DNA of 64,000 nucleotides from Brachionus manjavacas (GCA_019054805.1 JAHQIY010000003.1:3720001-3784000), one strand, 5' to 3'. Shown: positions 47,011 to 58,129, counted from the first letter of the stretch. Translations and numbers: made by a program. The notes: generated by a model not told the origin, from the sequence alone.

Positions 47011-47069
47011 CTTTTTTTTTTCAATTGTGTTTTTTAAATGTTTGTTAAATAAATTCTAAATTTTTAGGA

Positions 47070-47805
47070 AATTTTCTTATAGCCAATTATAAGAAATAAA
47101 ATTTATGGCTATTGAGATAAAATTGAGTAAAAAACTAGGCTGCAAAATTAATAATTAGTTTGGTATAAGTACGTGATCTGAATTAAACTAAAATTGAAGT
47201 TTCATAAATTTTAATTTTTTCCCAATTATAAAATAAATTTTAAAGCAAATAGAACTATTATTATGCTTAAAAAATTTGTTTAAATATAAATTATTTATCT
47301 GTTAAAAAGGCAAATAGGTAAAGAAAATTGAGACCAATTTCGATATTCAATAGAATGTAAATTGTACTGGCAAAAAGAATGGAAGATAAAAATTTTAATG
47401 AATATTTTATTTAATCATAAAAAAATAAAATTTTATTAGTGTCATTTTATGACTAAATTTGAGAGCATAAGTTGTAAATAATATTAGAAATTATTTTATA
47501 TTAATTCGAAAATGATTGAATTTTTTATTAATCTCTGTTGATACGTTCAACGATAAGTGATAATAATGTAATATAAATCGACGAGTGTATTATTTAATTT
47601 AAAAATTTCAAATAAAATATTATTAAATTTCGTTAAAAATCAATTTTATTTTTTAAATCAAGTCTGATTTTTTAAACCATAGAGTATTTTGCTTGAATTC
47701 TTCAAAGAAAAAAATGAACTTCCTTTTTTTTTGTTCAGTGACTTTTTTTGCCGAAAAATTGTTAAATTATTGAAATCATAATATTAATAATAATTTTTTG
47801 TTTTT
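47070..47805. other. AT-rich intergenic DNA
   Basis: Nothing recognised between the receptor and the LINE. Confidence 0.35.
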
Positions 47806-47811
47806 AGTCTT

Positions 47812-48690
47812 TATAATCCACCAAATATTGAACTTCCTTTGGAAATTTTCCTTTATTTCTTAAGCAAATATGAAAAATTTTTAATAGGAGGTGATCAGAA
47901 TACGAAAGCTAAAAGTTTAATTTTTTTGATAGAAAATGAGATACTTATTTCTTTTCAGTCACATGATTTAAATTTTGATTACAGAAATTTTGAGATTGTA
48001 ATAATATTATGAAGTCCTAGATATTATTTTAATACCATTCTCACTCTCAAATAGAGTTGTTGACTTAATAGTTCTGGTAATTGATGATTTATTGAGTGAT
48101 CATTTTCCGATTCAAGCATATTTTTCAATCAAGCATGCTATTACAGTTAATTGTTCAAATTTTAATTTTAATTTTAAAAAAACAAATTAAGTCTTCAAGT
48201 CAGCATAATAGTTATACGGAAAATATTGATATGTTAAAAAATTTACCGCAAAATATTCTAAAAGACATAATGTATCTTTTTAGTTTAAGTCTAAGAGAAG
48301 GTAAAATACCCAATGCATGGAAATCTGCTAACATTAATATGATACCTAAAAAGTCAATTTTAACACAAGACCCAGCTTACTACCGACAAATCAGTATGAC
48401 AAGTTGTCTAGGAAAACTTTTAGAACGTTTCGTCTACTCAAGATTACATAGTTATTTGGAACAAAACTCATTTCTAATTCAGGAGCAATCAGGTTTTAGA
48501 AAAAATCGACGAACCGCTGATAATCTCTTCTTCCTTATTCAAAAAATTTTAGAATAATTTAATAGAAAGAAGAAAGTTTGTTCCCTATCTCCAAAGCATT
48601 CGATAGGGTTTGGCATGATGGTCTTATTTATAAACTAATAAAAATGAACCTTCCCTCTTACCTAATACATGGATACCCAGACTTTTTCAG
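47812..48690 (+). mobile_element. LINE fragment with endonuclease and RT start
   Basis: Plus strand: YNPPNIELPLEIFLYFL and FLIGGDQNTKAKS (endonuclease, normally GGDFN), then VVDLIVLVIDDLLSDHFPI (endonuclease end, SDHxPI). The RT begins with WKSANINMIPKKSILTQDPA, YYRQISMTSCLGKLLERFVY and LIQEQSGFRKNRRTADNLF. After a frame break near 48555, SKAFDRVWHDGLIYKL contains the first catalytic Asp. The sequence stops before the second catalytic motif. It differs in sequence from the other LINEs here and looks closer to Jockey/CR1-type proteins. Truncated at both ends. Confidence 0.85.
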
Positions 48691-48997
48691 CCAATTATAG
48701 AAAAAAAAATAAAACAAAATTAACAAACAAAATCTTCATTTATTTGATACTTTGAAAATTCAATTCATGTTCATGTGTACTTAATAAAATTATTTATGCA
48801 ATATTTGGTTGAAACTTTTTATTTTATGAGAAACTAGCGGCCGAATTTTTTTGAACAATTTTTTTTGATCAATTTTTTTGATCAATTTTTTTTTGAAGCA
48901 AAACTTTTTTTTTTAAATGCTCCTTTTTTTGTCTAAAAAATTATCTGTTAAAAAATGTATTTCGTTAACTTAACTGCCTTTAAATAAAGTTAATTTC

Positions 48998-49401
48998 AAA
49001 TGCGGAGGCAGAAAGAACTTTTTCTGCTTTAAAAAGAAGAAAAAATTGTCTTCGAAGCAGGACAGGCTAAGAAAGATCAAATGAAATAAACCTCATGAAT
49101 ATTGAGTCATCTGAATTACAAAAAATTGACGTTTACAAAATTGTTGATATTTTTAAATAATAGAAGACTTAAATTTTTTAAATATTATATTTAATTATGT
49201 TTAATTAGTTAATTTTTTTCCAATGAATTTAATTTTTTGCCCTACTATGTTTTGAATAAAAAAAAAATAACATTTTTTTACAAGACTGATTTAAAAATTT
49301 CATTTCTTTGTTATAAAGTCCCCTAAACGCAACAACTCTATCCCCTCTTCTTTGGTCTTGAAATTCGCCACACCATTTTCAACTTTCAAGCTCCGCCACT
49401 G
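48998..49401 (+). mobile_element. hAT transposon 3' end with dimerisation domain
   Basis: A frame beginning at about 48998 reads NAEAERTFSALKRRKNCLRS, a stop, and NEINLMNIESSELQKIDVYK. S-x-A-E-R-x-F-S-x-L-K is the hallmark of the hAT C-terminal dimerisation region. Downstream the sequence ends ...CAAGCTCCGCCACTG at 49401, the reverse complement of CAGTGGCGGAGCTTG, a standard hAT terminus (CAGNGGCGGAxC). The left end and most of the transposase are missing. The terminus is followed by CCTAAAAG, a possible 8-bp duplication whose partner I did not find. Confidence 0.8.
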
Positions 49402-49409
49402 CCTAAAAG

Positions 49410-49750
49410 AAATTGAAAGATTTTGGTCTAGTGGTAAATGAATTAAAAGAGCGCTGTAATTCAAGACTTAATATAATAAAATATCTCTCAAATAAGAAAT
49501 TCAGTCATTTTCCTCTTTTTTTCGAAATACGTTTTAAAACCGAAGCATTAAGTTCACTTGGAACATGAAAATGATCATTCATAGAACCTTCTGAAAAAAA
49601 TTCATTATCATTCTGTCCATGGCTCTTAATTCACTCTCTATAACTAATCAAATCATCAAATGTTTTTTTTCTAATTATTAGAAGATTTTTAAAAAAATAT
49701 TTCACGAACCAGGCCAGACCCATGATACAAAAAAATTCAATTTAATAAAA
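49410..49750. other. Intergenic DNA
   Basis: AT-rich; no feature recognised. Confidence 0.35.
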
Positions 49751-49757
49751 AATTTTA

Positions 49758-50717
49758 TTAGCTTATTTTATTTAAATATTTGTATTTTTGATCATCTAAT
49801 GGAAAATGCCAATTATTTGGATAAAAATACATCAACAGGTTGAACGGATCAATTGGCAAATATACAAAATGTTGAGTAATATTCACTTGGTAAACCATCT
49901 CATCAACCATATAGCTTGGGATGTTGTTTAGAAAGCTCACTTTTGGTCTTACATTTGAATCTTGCATTGGCAAAATATGGTTCTTTACTATTTGGTTGAA
50001 TTGAGTGTATAAAATCCCAAAACGGCTTATTGACTCAAATTCTAGATAAGTGGCCGAAGCCTTAATGAACAAAAAAAGAAAAATGCTGGCACTTCGATAA
50101 GAAATTTTATAAAAGCCATAGAAAAAATTGAACTCATAGCTCAAGTCGGCATTTTGCTGAGTAAGATTTGACAAGAGAAAATCTAAATGCGAGTAGCCCA
50201 GCACGTAATGAATATTTGAAATAGCATGGTGAGTTGTCGTTTTTGGGTCATAAAAACACAAATCCAAAAAATTTTTGTCATATTTATTCAAATTAAATTT
50301 GAGTAAGTATAACAAAGATCTGTAGCATAGAAAATATTTTCCCTTCGACTCCGGCAGTTTTTTGAGCATTAGATCTTTTAATATTCTGAAATCATTGAGT
50401 TCGACTAAATGATCGGTTGGATACAATATATGTAATTCTTGTGATGGATCTGATAAAAGATTGAAACTAATAAAAATGGTTATAAAACAATAGCTCATAG
50501 AATATAAAAATATGGTAATATATGAGCTTGTTAGACTATTTTGGATAAAAAAATTAAAATATTTGTTATTTTTAGATGAAATTTGAAGATTTGATTTGAC
50601 AACAGTTTCGAATATTTTTCCTTTTTTTATCTTGATCCTCAAAATAAAATATCCAATATCCTTTAAAAACAATAATAATCCAAATAGATATTTAAAAAGA
50701 AGTCTCATTTTATTCAT
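49758..50717 (-). CDS. Membrane protein, weakly fukutin/LicD-like
   Basis: An intact frame of 319 codons from the ATG at 50717; an in-frame TTG upstream is less likely as start. Two hydrophobic segments lie near the N-terminus (LLFKYLFGLLLFL and ITIFLYSMSYCFITIFISF), suggesting a membrane anchor or two-pass topology. The rest looks lumenal or cytosolic. KYFLCYRSLLYLLKF resembles the SLLxxxR helix of fukutin/LicD nucleotidyltransferase-fold proteins, and LMYFYPNNWHFP resembles their closing YPxxWxxP block. The metal-binding DxD that should follow the first motif is not evident (DLCFYDP is the nearest), so if it belongs to the family it may be inactive or divergent. AATAAA overlaps the stop region. 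No domain is secure; it may be a lineage-specific gene. Confidence 0.6.
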   Translation of the reverse strand: MNKMRLLFKYLFGLLLFLKDIGYFILRIKIKKGKIFETVVKSNLQISSKNNKYFNFFIQNSLTSSYITIFLYSMSYCFITIFISFNLLSDPSQELHILYPTDHLVELNDFRILKDLMLKKLPESKGKYFLCYRSLLYLLKFNLNKYDKNFLDLCFYDPKTTTHHAISNIHYVLGYSHLDFLLSNLTQQNADLSYEFNFFYGFYKISYRSASIFLFLFIKASATYLEFESISRFGILYTQFNQIVKNHILPMQDSNVRPKVSFLNNIPSYMVDEMVYQVNITQHFVYLPIDPFNLLMYFYPNNWHFPLDDQKYKYLNKIS

Positions 50718-50769
50718 TTTTAAAATAAAAAAATTAAATTTATCTAAAGGTAAATGAAAATCATTCAAA

Positions 50770-52105
50770 TTAGATTAGAATAGAATTCAAAAATAAAACT
50801 AATTATTCAATTTTTATTTAAAAAGGTGAAATTATTTTAAATAAAATTTCAATATCATATTGAAATTGAAATTATTTGACGTATTTAAATCAGCGCTTGA
50901 GACTTAAAAAATTTAAAAAAAAAGATATTCTTATATATTAGAATTTTAACCAAAATCAAAAAAAAATTTAGGTACATCTTTGAAGTCTTGAAATGGAAAT
51001 AAAAAAATATTTGTTTTTGAATTTTAGAAAAGAAATTCATGAAAATCTTAAAAAAAATTGCTATACTTTTGGTTCATGCCATATAAAAGCATCATTATAA
51101 AACATATGTCTACATACTTTTATTAAGAATCCTCAAAAAAATGTCCTTTCTCTTAATTTCTCTGACAACTGTAATATCGTCTCCTTAGATCCAAATAAAA
51201 GCTTTCTACATAATTATCTCGTTTATTAAATTTTATCTAAAAATTATTTCTCAAAAACAGAAATCAAATATACCAAAATATATTACAAAATAATTATTTT
51301 ATTTCTTTTAGAATTAAGATTAATTAAAAAATGTTAATTATCGGCATATGTTCAGCTTGGTTAGGATGAGAAACAAATTTGCAGTTTGTTGATTCTTGGT
51401 TCATTTTTTTTTATAATTTTTTAGTAGCAGAAAAATAAAATTTAATATCAGCATAATATAATAAGTCATCGCTTTTTATTCAATTAAGTCATGAAAGTAA
51501 TTTTATTTTTATGAATGGTGACACGTTTATATTTTGCTGAAGAAAAAAAAAGCATACTTATGTCATTTTTATGCTGATTTTCAAAATTTTGGCCAGTCTT
51601 TTTAACAAAATAAATTGAATAAATACAGTTTTAAATAAAAATAATAGACATACAAATCTGGTAAAAATTATTTTAATTTTAAGTTTCGGGCGGGTCAAAA
51701 GCTACAGCACTGCTTGAAATCAAAATTTATAATTCTATAAAATTTTTGGAGTATTCATATCTCGTCCATGGCTTAGCCCCTAAAACCAATCTTTTTTGCA
51801 CAATCAGTAGAAATTCTGAACAAATTATTTTCCTTATTAGAGCTTAAAATTGAATTCGCAAATAGACAACATTTTTTTCATCGGGTTTTTAGGCATTTAA
51901 ATTAAATTATTAAAAATAAAACAAAAACTTCAATTTAAATTAAAAAGTGCACTTCTTTTAAATCGATTATGTAGCTCATATTTCTTATATTTTCTTAAGG
52001 ATATCCAAAAGTTTTGAAGCTGGGGTTAAAAACTTTTCACGTTTTTTCTACATTATTTCTGCTCTTTTCTGTAAGTATTCAACAAAAAAACTTTTAAAAA
52101 TTCTT
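50770..52105. other. AT-rich intergenic DNA
   Basis: No gene recognised. The GC-richer patches near 51690-51800 are non-coding and may be part of an unrecognised repeat. Confidence 0.35.
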
Positions 52106-52297
52106 TTTTAATGCAGTCGAGTCTGGATAATACGATGTGTTTAAGCGGAAAAAATGGACATCGTATTAACCAATATCGCATTAATCAAATTTGCATGCTA
52201 AAGGATGGGAAGAAAAAAATTGAAAAAAAATTTTTTTATAAGGAATTATTGTTTATTAAAAAATAAAAAATAGATTAAAAAGAAAAATATTTATCAA

Positions 52298-52940
52298 TTT
52301 TACTTTTAAAAGACTGATCGACGCTACAAAATTGATCCATCTTAGACAACTGATCAATGAATAAAGAACAGTCTTCGTTCTTTTGGACAATATACAATCG
52401 TAGTTTATCTATGCAACAATTTTAAAGGTAATAATGTATTTGCTCGATTTTAACGACATGTCATTATATCTGGGTATTCAGAATTAACGACAGGGTCTTA
52501 TAACATTAAAAAGATTATTTAACGACATGTCGGTAAATTCGAGCAAAAACGTTATTATGCCTCTTTTTAAATCCGTTTAACCATTCATTGCTAGCTTTAA
52601 AATCAGTTTGATTTAACATAGTTGCATATTTAATAGCCTGGGCTTGAATCAATGGACCGTTAAGAGTAATATTTTTATGACATAACTGATTTGAACCAGT
52701 GATCAAGGGTCTCTTCAATTTTAACATAATTAGAACCTCTCATTCTTTTAGAGCTAGGATTGATTAAATTATTTACATATAAGTTTTTTATTTTTTCCTT
52801 ATTCTCTGCCTTAAGAAAAGAAGAAACAGTACTCTGAGGTCTATTATATTTTTTCACAAGTTCTGTGACAGTGAAATTATTTTTATTAAAATCTTTCGAA
52901 ATTTCAAGTTTTTTGTTTAAAAGATCAATATCGAATTAAA
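52298..52940 (-). pseudogene. Tigger/pogo transposase, catalytic domain deleted
   Basis: From about 52940 the minus strand reads FNKNNFTVTELVKKYNRPQS then TVSSFLKAENKEKIK, a Psq-type helix-turn-helix. Next come SKRMRGSNYVKIEETLDHWF and, after a frame break, NITLNGPLIQAQAIKYATML and FKASNEWLNGFKKRHN, the CENP-B-type DNA-binding domain. A small palindromic insert (52439-52552) interrupts it there. Beyond the insert a short frame (about 52400-52298) reads NEDCSLFIDQLSKMDQFCSV to a stop, plausibly the old C-terminus. The DDE domain between is absent, so it is inactive; the DNA-binding half could once have been retained. Confidence 0.75.
52439..52552. repeat. Small palindromic insert in the Tigger transposase
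   Basis: TTTGCTCGATTTTAACGACA at the left (52439) and its near-exact reverse complement at the right, ending CGAGCAAAAACG (about 52540-52552), enclose about 110 bp. It interrupts the CENP-B-type coding region after GFKKRHN. It looks like a very small MITE nested in the older element. Confidence 0.55.
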
Positions 52941-53094
52941 AACGATGAATTAATTCAATATTTGTGAGAAAAATTTAACTAAGATAAGTACTTATAAAAA
53001 ATACAGTCCCCAAAAAAACATAAAAAATAGCACTTGTAAGAGCTCTATTAGTGTAAGTAGGCAAAATAATGAACAGATAAAAAAAAAATTCGTC

Positions 53095-53866
53095 GTATAA
53101 AAATAGTTCCTTAAAAAATGGCCATAAAGAAAATGAAAGCTTTGATGAAAATGAAGATGAAGTTGAGTTACATTATAATTTAAAAAATACACCAATACAT
53201 AATGAATATGATAGGAAACTAAATGAAAGAGATGAATATATAAATGACTAAAAGAAAAAACTAGAAAACAAGGAAAGGGAAAACAAAGAATTGATAGAAA
53301 AAATAGATACTTATAAACAATTGACGGGTAAATTTAAAATTTTTCAAATTTTAATATTTTTTTATCACTTTTAAAATTTAAGATCCTTCATTCATACAAA
53401 ATATTTTGTGCGTGCAAATACTAAAATTTTTAACTAAAATACTAAAATATGTAGGTTCTGAAAAAGAGTTTGAAGAGATAAGGAAATTTGGGACGAACAC
53501 TACAGAAATACTTATTCACAATAGCTACGAAGGAATCTATATGCACAATAACTTGTTTAATCGAATTAAAAAAATGATTGAACAGAAACAAAGTGGCACA
53601 TCAATATTTCGAGTAATGGCCAAAGCACTTGTTCCTGATGCTGATGTTTGGGCTAAAAGTACAGGATCAAAAATGGACCAGAACAATCCAGCTCTAAGGG
53701 CTGCAAAAGGTAAGAATTTCAAAGTTTTTGGAACAAATATTTTCATTGATTATATTTTTTTAAGATTTTTTGTTTGATCAGAACATTGGATTCAATGAAT
53801 CAATGTACAAACTAGTTCTACGTGGGATTTGTTCGGAATGCAAGACTGGAACCGAAAAGAAATAAA
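53095..53866 (+). pseudogene. BEN-like domain gene inside the Tigger element
   Basis: Plus strand, opposite to the transposase. Proposed exons: about 53117-53323 (acidic then coiled-coil: ENEDEVELHYNLKN, KLENKERENKELIEKIDTYK), one in-frame TAA inside; then 53384-53709; then 53781-53866, ending in TAA. The middle exon reads IHNSYEGIYMHNNLFNRIKK and FRVMAKALVPDADVWAKSTG, then NNPALRAAK before a GTAAGA donor. The last reads NIGFNESMYKLVLRGICSEC. A coiled coil followed by an LxxxLxPD...W...STG...PAL block fits BEN-domain proteins, which bind DNA or chromatin. The last two exons are open and join in phase at canonical splice sites. The start exon is missing or decayed, so I call it a likely pseudogene. 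Confidence 0.5.
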
Positions 53867-54441
53867 TTTTTATTTTAATATTAATATTTTTTTATAAACA
53901 AATTAAAAACTTTAAATTAATAATTTAAATTTTAATAAATATTTTTTTATAAATCATTTTAAAATTTATCTAATGACTAAAATAATTAAGTTTATAATGG
54001 AATTTTTAAGTTTCCCTACGAATCAATTTCGTAAAATAATTGTGAATAATTTTCGTAAAATAATTGTGAAAAATTTTTGAAAAATAATAGTGAAAAATTT
54101 TCGAAATATTTTGCCATCTTTGATGTTTTTTTTTCGAAAATTAATTTCGAAAATTTTTCTTTTTTTTTCAGTTATTGATTTGACTGGGTTAGCACTGATT
54201 TGTTTGTGTTTTTCTGAAAAAACCTATCGTATTAACAAAAAAATTTAACATGTTATTATATTGGGAAATGTAAATTATGAAAATATCGTTAAAAAGCGAA
54301 TATCGTATTAATCAGCATCTTTATAACAAGACTCGACTGTACATTAAAAATATAAGTAAAGTGATTTCTACAAGATATCGATAAAAATTAATTATTTAGA
54401 TTGTTAAATAAAATAAAGGACAAATGTTTGATTAAAAAAAA

Positions 54442-55114
54442 GTTTTAAATAAAAATTTAAATGGTTTAATTTTTTGTGTTTGAATTACAAAATGTATCCA
54501 ATGTTGAAATAAAAAGTGCGATGTTTCAAATATTTTTTTCAGTCTCAAATAAAAAAATAATTTTAAGTTAATATTAATGATTAAGTTTTTTTTTAAATTT
54601 GTTCACCAAATTCTATTTTGAACAAAAAAATTGGTTGAACCAATAATTCACAAAACCTGATAACAAGAATTTTTCGGATAATAAGTGAACTTTGGCTCAC
54701 CTAACCGACTATATCCAGTTTTTCATAACGATTGAATATAAGTTTTATTCTAATGAATTATTTGTCTATTTTTTTTTATTTTTTTTTGTTTTTGTTCATT
54801 TTTTATTTTATTTTATATTATTTAACTTTTTTTTAGTTTTTTCGTGTGTTTTTATTCTAAAAGATTATTGCTCGTTAAAAAAATAAATAAATGAATTGTT
54901 TAAAAGTTAAAAAAAATAATTTTCAATATTTTTTTTCAAATTTCAAAATAAAAATTAAACTCATTCTATTTCATCAAAGAGTTTAATTTCAAATATGATA
55001 ATGTTTGCAATATTAACTTAAAATTATTTTTTTTAAAACTGTAAAAAATTTTGAAACATCGCACTTTTTCAATGTTACTTCAACATTGGTTAAATTTAAA
55101 TTTTCATTTAAAAC
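54442..55114. mobile_element. MITE with about 140-bp inverted repeats
   Basis: The left arm (54442-54575) contains CCAATGTTGAAATAAAAAGTGCGATGTTTCAAA and ends AATTTTAAGTTAATATT; the right arm (about 54998-55114) is its imperfect reverse complement, with TTTGAAACATCGCACTTTTT and CAACATTGG. The outer ends are GTTTTAAATxAAAATTTAAAT. The interior has no coding frame of substance; the 54692-54886 frame is T-rich low complexity. It lies about 100 bp beyond the Tigger element. Confidence 0.7.
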
Positions 55115-55582
55115 GCTGATACAAATAATTATTGGAGTATACAAATTTCAAAGGAAATAAAAAAACATGACAGAAAAAGTTAATATTTGAATTAATTATT
55201 TTTTCCATATAAAAAAGTTTTTTAAATTAAATTAACTTAATTTAATTATTACTATAATCGGAATCATTTAGTATTTTACCAGAACTTTCTACTTTTTTTT
55301 TTTAGATTTTCGAATGTCATGTACTAGTGAGTTGAGTGCTAAATTTCGCTTGCATATTGAAAAAGCTTTGTCATTTCGTTTGAAAAGCTTTTTAATCATC
55401 AAAATTTATTTTATTTATTTATTTAAAAAAAACCATTTAAGAAATTTATGTGTGGTTATTCTTTGATTATCTGAGATGCTGATTTGGATAAAAAATTGGA
55501 TTTATCGATTAATACTGAAACAATCTATCGGAAAGCTTTTAAGTAGCCTTATCTTTGTATCTTGATCAGAAGGTACGAGAAA

Positions 55583-56247
55583 ACGAAATTCAAAACTTTA
55601 GTGCTATCTGAATTTCACATTTTTGACTCAAAATTCGTAATCTACGCCCTCAAAAACCCCAAAAAAAAATTTTTTACACCCAGGGTTCCAAAAATAGCAA
55701 ACCCTTTAAAAAGTTGTTGTTCTTTAAGACTCAAAATCTCAAAGATAAAACTTAAATATACTAAAAAAATATATATATTCTGAAAGAGCATAAAATTCTC
55801 TACATGCTAATGTAATTTAGAAAAAAAATAAAAGGGTGTGGGGGTTTTTGTTGGCTAAAAAAAGGAAAAAAATGTGTTTTTTCTGTATTAAATCGTATCT
55901 CCTCCGAGGGATCAATTATGACCCGATATTTTTTTTTTTAAATCAATTCTATGAACAATTCTATGGTTTTACTTTTTTATTTTATTGCTTTATTTTTCTT
56001 AAAAAATCTCTTCAAATCATGTGATAATTAACAAATTTGTCAAATTTGAATTATATTATTAAAATTTTTAGATTAAACTAAAGAAATCGATATTTTTAGG
56101 TGCTCAACTACTGTTTTTTTCGATTTTCCTGAAAAATATGCTTTTAGTACTTGACCGTATGTCGCACCACTATTGTAACCTACTAAACACCGCCAAAATC
56201 GTCGATTAATTTTTTTGAAAGCTCAGAACTAAAGTTTTGAATTTCGT
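55583..56247. mobile_element. Inverted-repeat element, 20-bp perfect ends
   Basis: ACGAAATTCAAAACTTTAGT (55583-55602) has an exact reverse complement at 56228-56247. The 665-bp interior includes a GC-richer block, CGTATCTCCTCCGAGGGATC, and near the right end GACCGTATGTCGCACCACTA. A 20-bp exact match at this spacing is unlikely by chance even in AT-rich DNA. I see no transposase and no clear target duplication, so it is either a MITE or a hairpin-forming locus. Confidence 0.5.
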
Positions 56248-56259
56248 GAACTTTAAAGT

Positions 56260-57400
56260 TTTTTTTATTTTGGCACTTTCTTCAAAAAATTATTCAAAAT
56301 TAGTAAACTATTTAACTTTGCTAAAATTTGATGAAATTTGATTTTATTCTTTATATTTGTATTTGAATCAGACATAGGCACTTGATTTCTTTCCTGTTAA
56401 TACTTTTAGGTTCGAATAAGGTTCATAACAACTCAGTTTATTTTGGGACTCAGTTTATTTAAGTTTATTCTCGGTTTATAACCGATCGGGTTCCAACTTT
56501 TCTTCAGTTGTTTGTTCCGGTAAGCTTTTTGTTCACTGAAAAGCCAAGAATCAAATGATTCTAAATCAAGCGAGTTAGCAAGAAAGTCGGTTGAAATTAA
56601 ATTTATTTAAGTAAGTCCTTAATGTTTTCATGAACTTAAGGTCTGGAATTGTTATGTAAATTTTTACATTTTTGGGAACTCGATGTTAATTTTTGGTATT
56701 TTTGCGGCGAATATCGACCCTTTCTTTTTTTTGACTTTCAGTTAGCTTGTGACGGATCCAACTTGATTAAGATGTAAATTAAGATGTTCCTGTAAAATAA
56801 ATCCAATAGTTCGATAACTTAGAAAAGTTGACAACTAATTAAATGATTCTACTATCTTCAATTTTTTATATTCCACTTTTGAATTTAAAAACATTAAACA
56901 AACTGCGCATTTAAAAAGACAGAAGTTTAACCCTTTTATCGCTGTCCTTTAAAGATTTTGATATCTAAACTACCTTGTATTAAAATCATTTTAAATAAAA
57001 AATTCAAAAATTTATCAGGTAAAGCGCCTTAGATAAAATGCTACACAATTAGAACAAGTGATTTGCCAAAGCGTAAATGACTTGTTTTAGACTTTCGTCA
57101 AAAAGAAGAAATTATAAAAAAAAATTGGACTCGGCTTTAATCTTGATAAATTAAATTTAAATATTAGATATTAATCAATAGTTGATGAAATTGACTTAAC
57201 TAAAATTCGATCCGACCTCAATGCCTTTGGTTTGAGTTTCAACAGCAATTACAATGTGTGATTAGCTTAAGAAATTTTGTATCAAGATCAACATTCAGAT
57301 CGATTCAAACCTTTTTTCAGACATTAAATAAACAACAATAAATAGACAAAATGCTATCACGGACAAAATTTGAAAAATTTCAAAAAAATAGCTAAAAATA
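56260..57400. other. Intergenic DNA before a transposase exon
   Basis: No secure feature. Short coding-like stretches near 57070-57130 (LDFRQKEEIIKKNW) may belong to the 5' part of the transposase whose last exon starts at about 57415. Confidence 0.3.
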
Positions 57401-57414
57401 AAGTATTTTTTTTA

Positions 57415-57625
57415 GTTAAAGTCCCCTCCGAATTCTCCTGATTTGAATCCGATTGAAAAGATTTGGAATCAGTTAAAGAAATTTATTTTCTCTCAAGATC
57501 CAAAAGATGAAGAAGATGCAATTAAAGCAATTTTCAAATTTGATAATATCTTAGATGAGGAGAAATGCATGCAATACATCAAGCACCTTAAAAAGGTAAA
57601 AAAAAGAAACCTAATTGATAAATAA
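57415..57625 (+). pseudogene. Tc1/mariner-superfamily transposase 3' exon
   Basis: After an acceptor-like TATTTTTTTTAG the frame reads SPPNSPDLNPIEKIWNQLKK, the invariant block around the catalytic Glu of Tc1/IS630-family transposases. It then continues acidic and Lys-rich to a TAA at 57623-57625. It encodes about 65 residues. The preceding catalytic Asp blocks are not evident within several hundred bases, so it is either the last exon of a spliced transposase or a fragment. It is unrelated in detail to the Tc1 copies near 10-12 kb. Confidence 0.7.
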
Positions 57626-57629
57626 TTTC

Positions 57630-58070
57630 ATAAAAGCTAATTTTTTAATAAAGGTTTTACCTATAGTGAACGTAAAAAACGGAGATTTGTCAAATCATTA
57701 GTTTCTTTAATTTAAATTTTATTAAATAAAAAATTTTTACTATTTTTTACAATTTTTTCCATTTTTTACCATTTCAGAAAAAGGTTTTTACGTAAATTTG
57801 CGTAAAAAAAAGTAAAATTTGATAAATTATTTATTTTCTAAAATTTCAATGTTTTTTTAAAATTATTCAAATCTATTGAAAAAATATCAATTGGTCAATT
57901 TTTTGGCATTTTTGTTTTTACGTAAAATTACGTATATTTACGTAAAACACAAGTATCAAATCACTACTGTAATTTGATCAATTACATATATAGTAAATAT
58001 ATCCTTCAAAGACTTCTAAGATATACAATAATTGATTGTATAATTAAAAGAAAATGAATAAAAATTTTAA
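57630..58070. other. AT-rich DNA with TTTACGTAAA words
   Basis: Words such as TTTTACGTAAAATTACGTA recur at about 57785-57810 and 57915-57945. Similar words occur near 43130-43210. These may be subterminal repeats of an unrecognised element. No gene. Confidence 0.35.
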
Positions 58071-58129
58071 CATTATTTATTTAACTATTTTCGGAAAATG
58101 TACATAAATGTTAATTGTGCAAAAAATGA

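Larger units (their letters stand above)
52114..54339 (-). mobile_element. Tigger/pogo-type element carrying a second gene
   Basis: The ends CAGTCGAGTCT (52114-52124) and AGACTCGACTG (54329-54339) are inverted repeats. TA follows the right end. Next to them, ATCGTATTAA-type words recur in inverted orientation (for example near 52150 and 54220-54310). The terminus resembles Tigger ends (CAGT-GACCCTCG-type), and the transposase pieces inside are of CENP-B/Tigger kind. Transposase remnants occupy 52298-52940 on minus. A separate plus-strand gene with a BEN-like domain fills 53095-53870. The transposase catalytic domain is missing. Confidence 0.7.

Noticed and set aside
54692-54886. Phe-rich 64-codon plus-strand frame
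   Set aside because: Produced by T runs inside the MITE; low complexity only.
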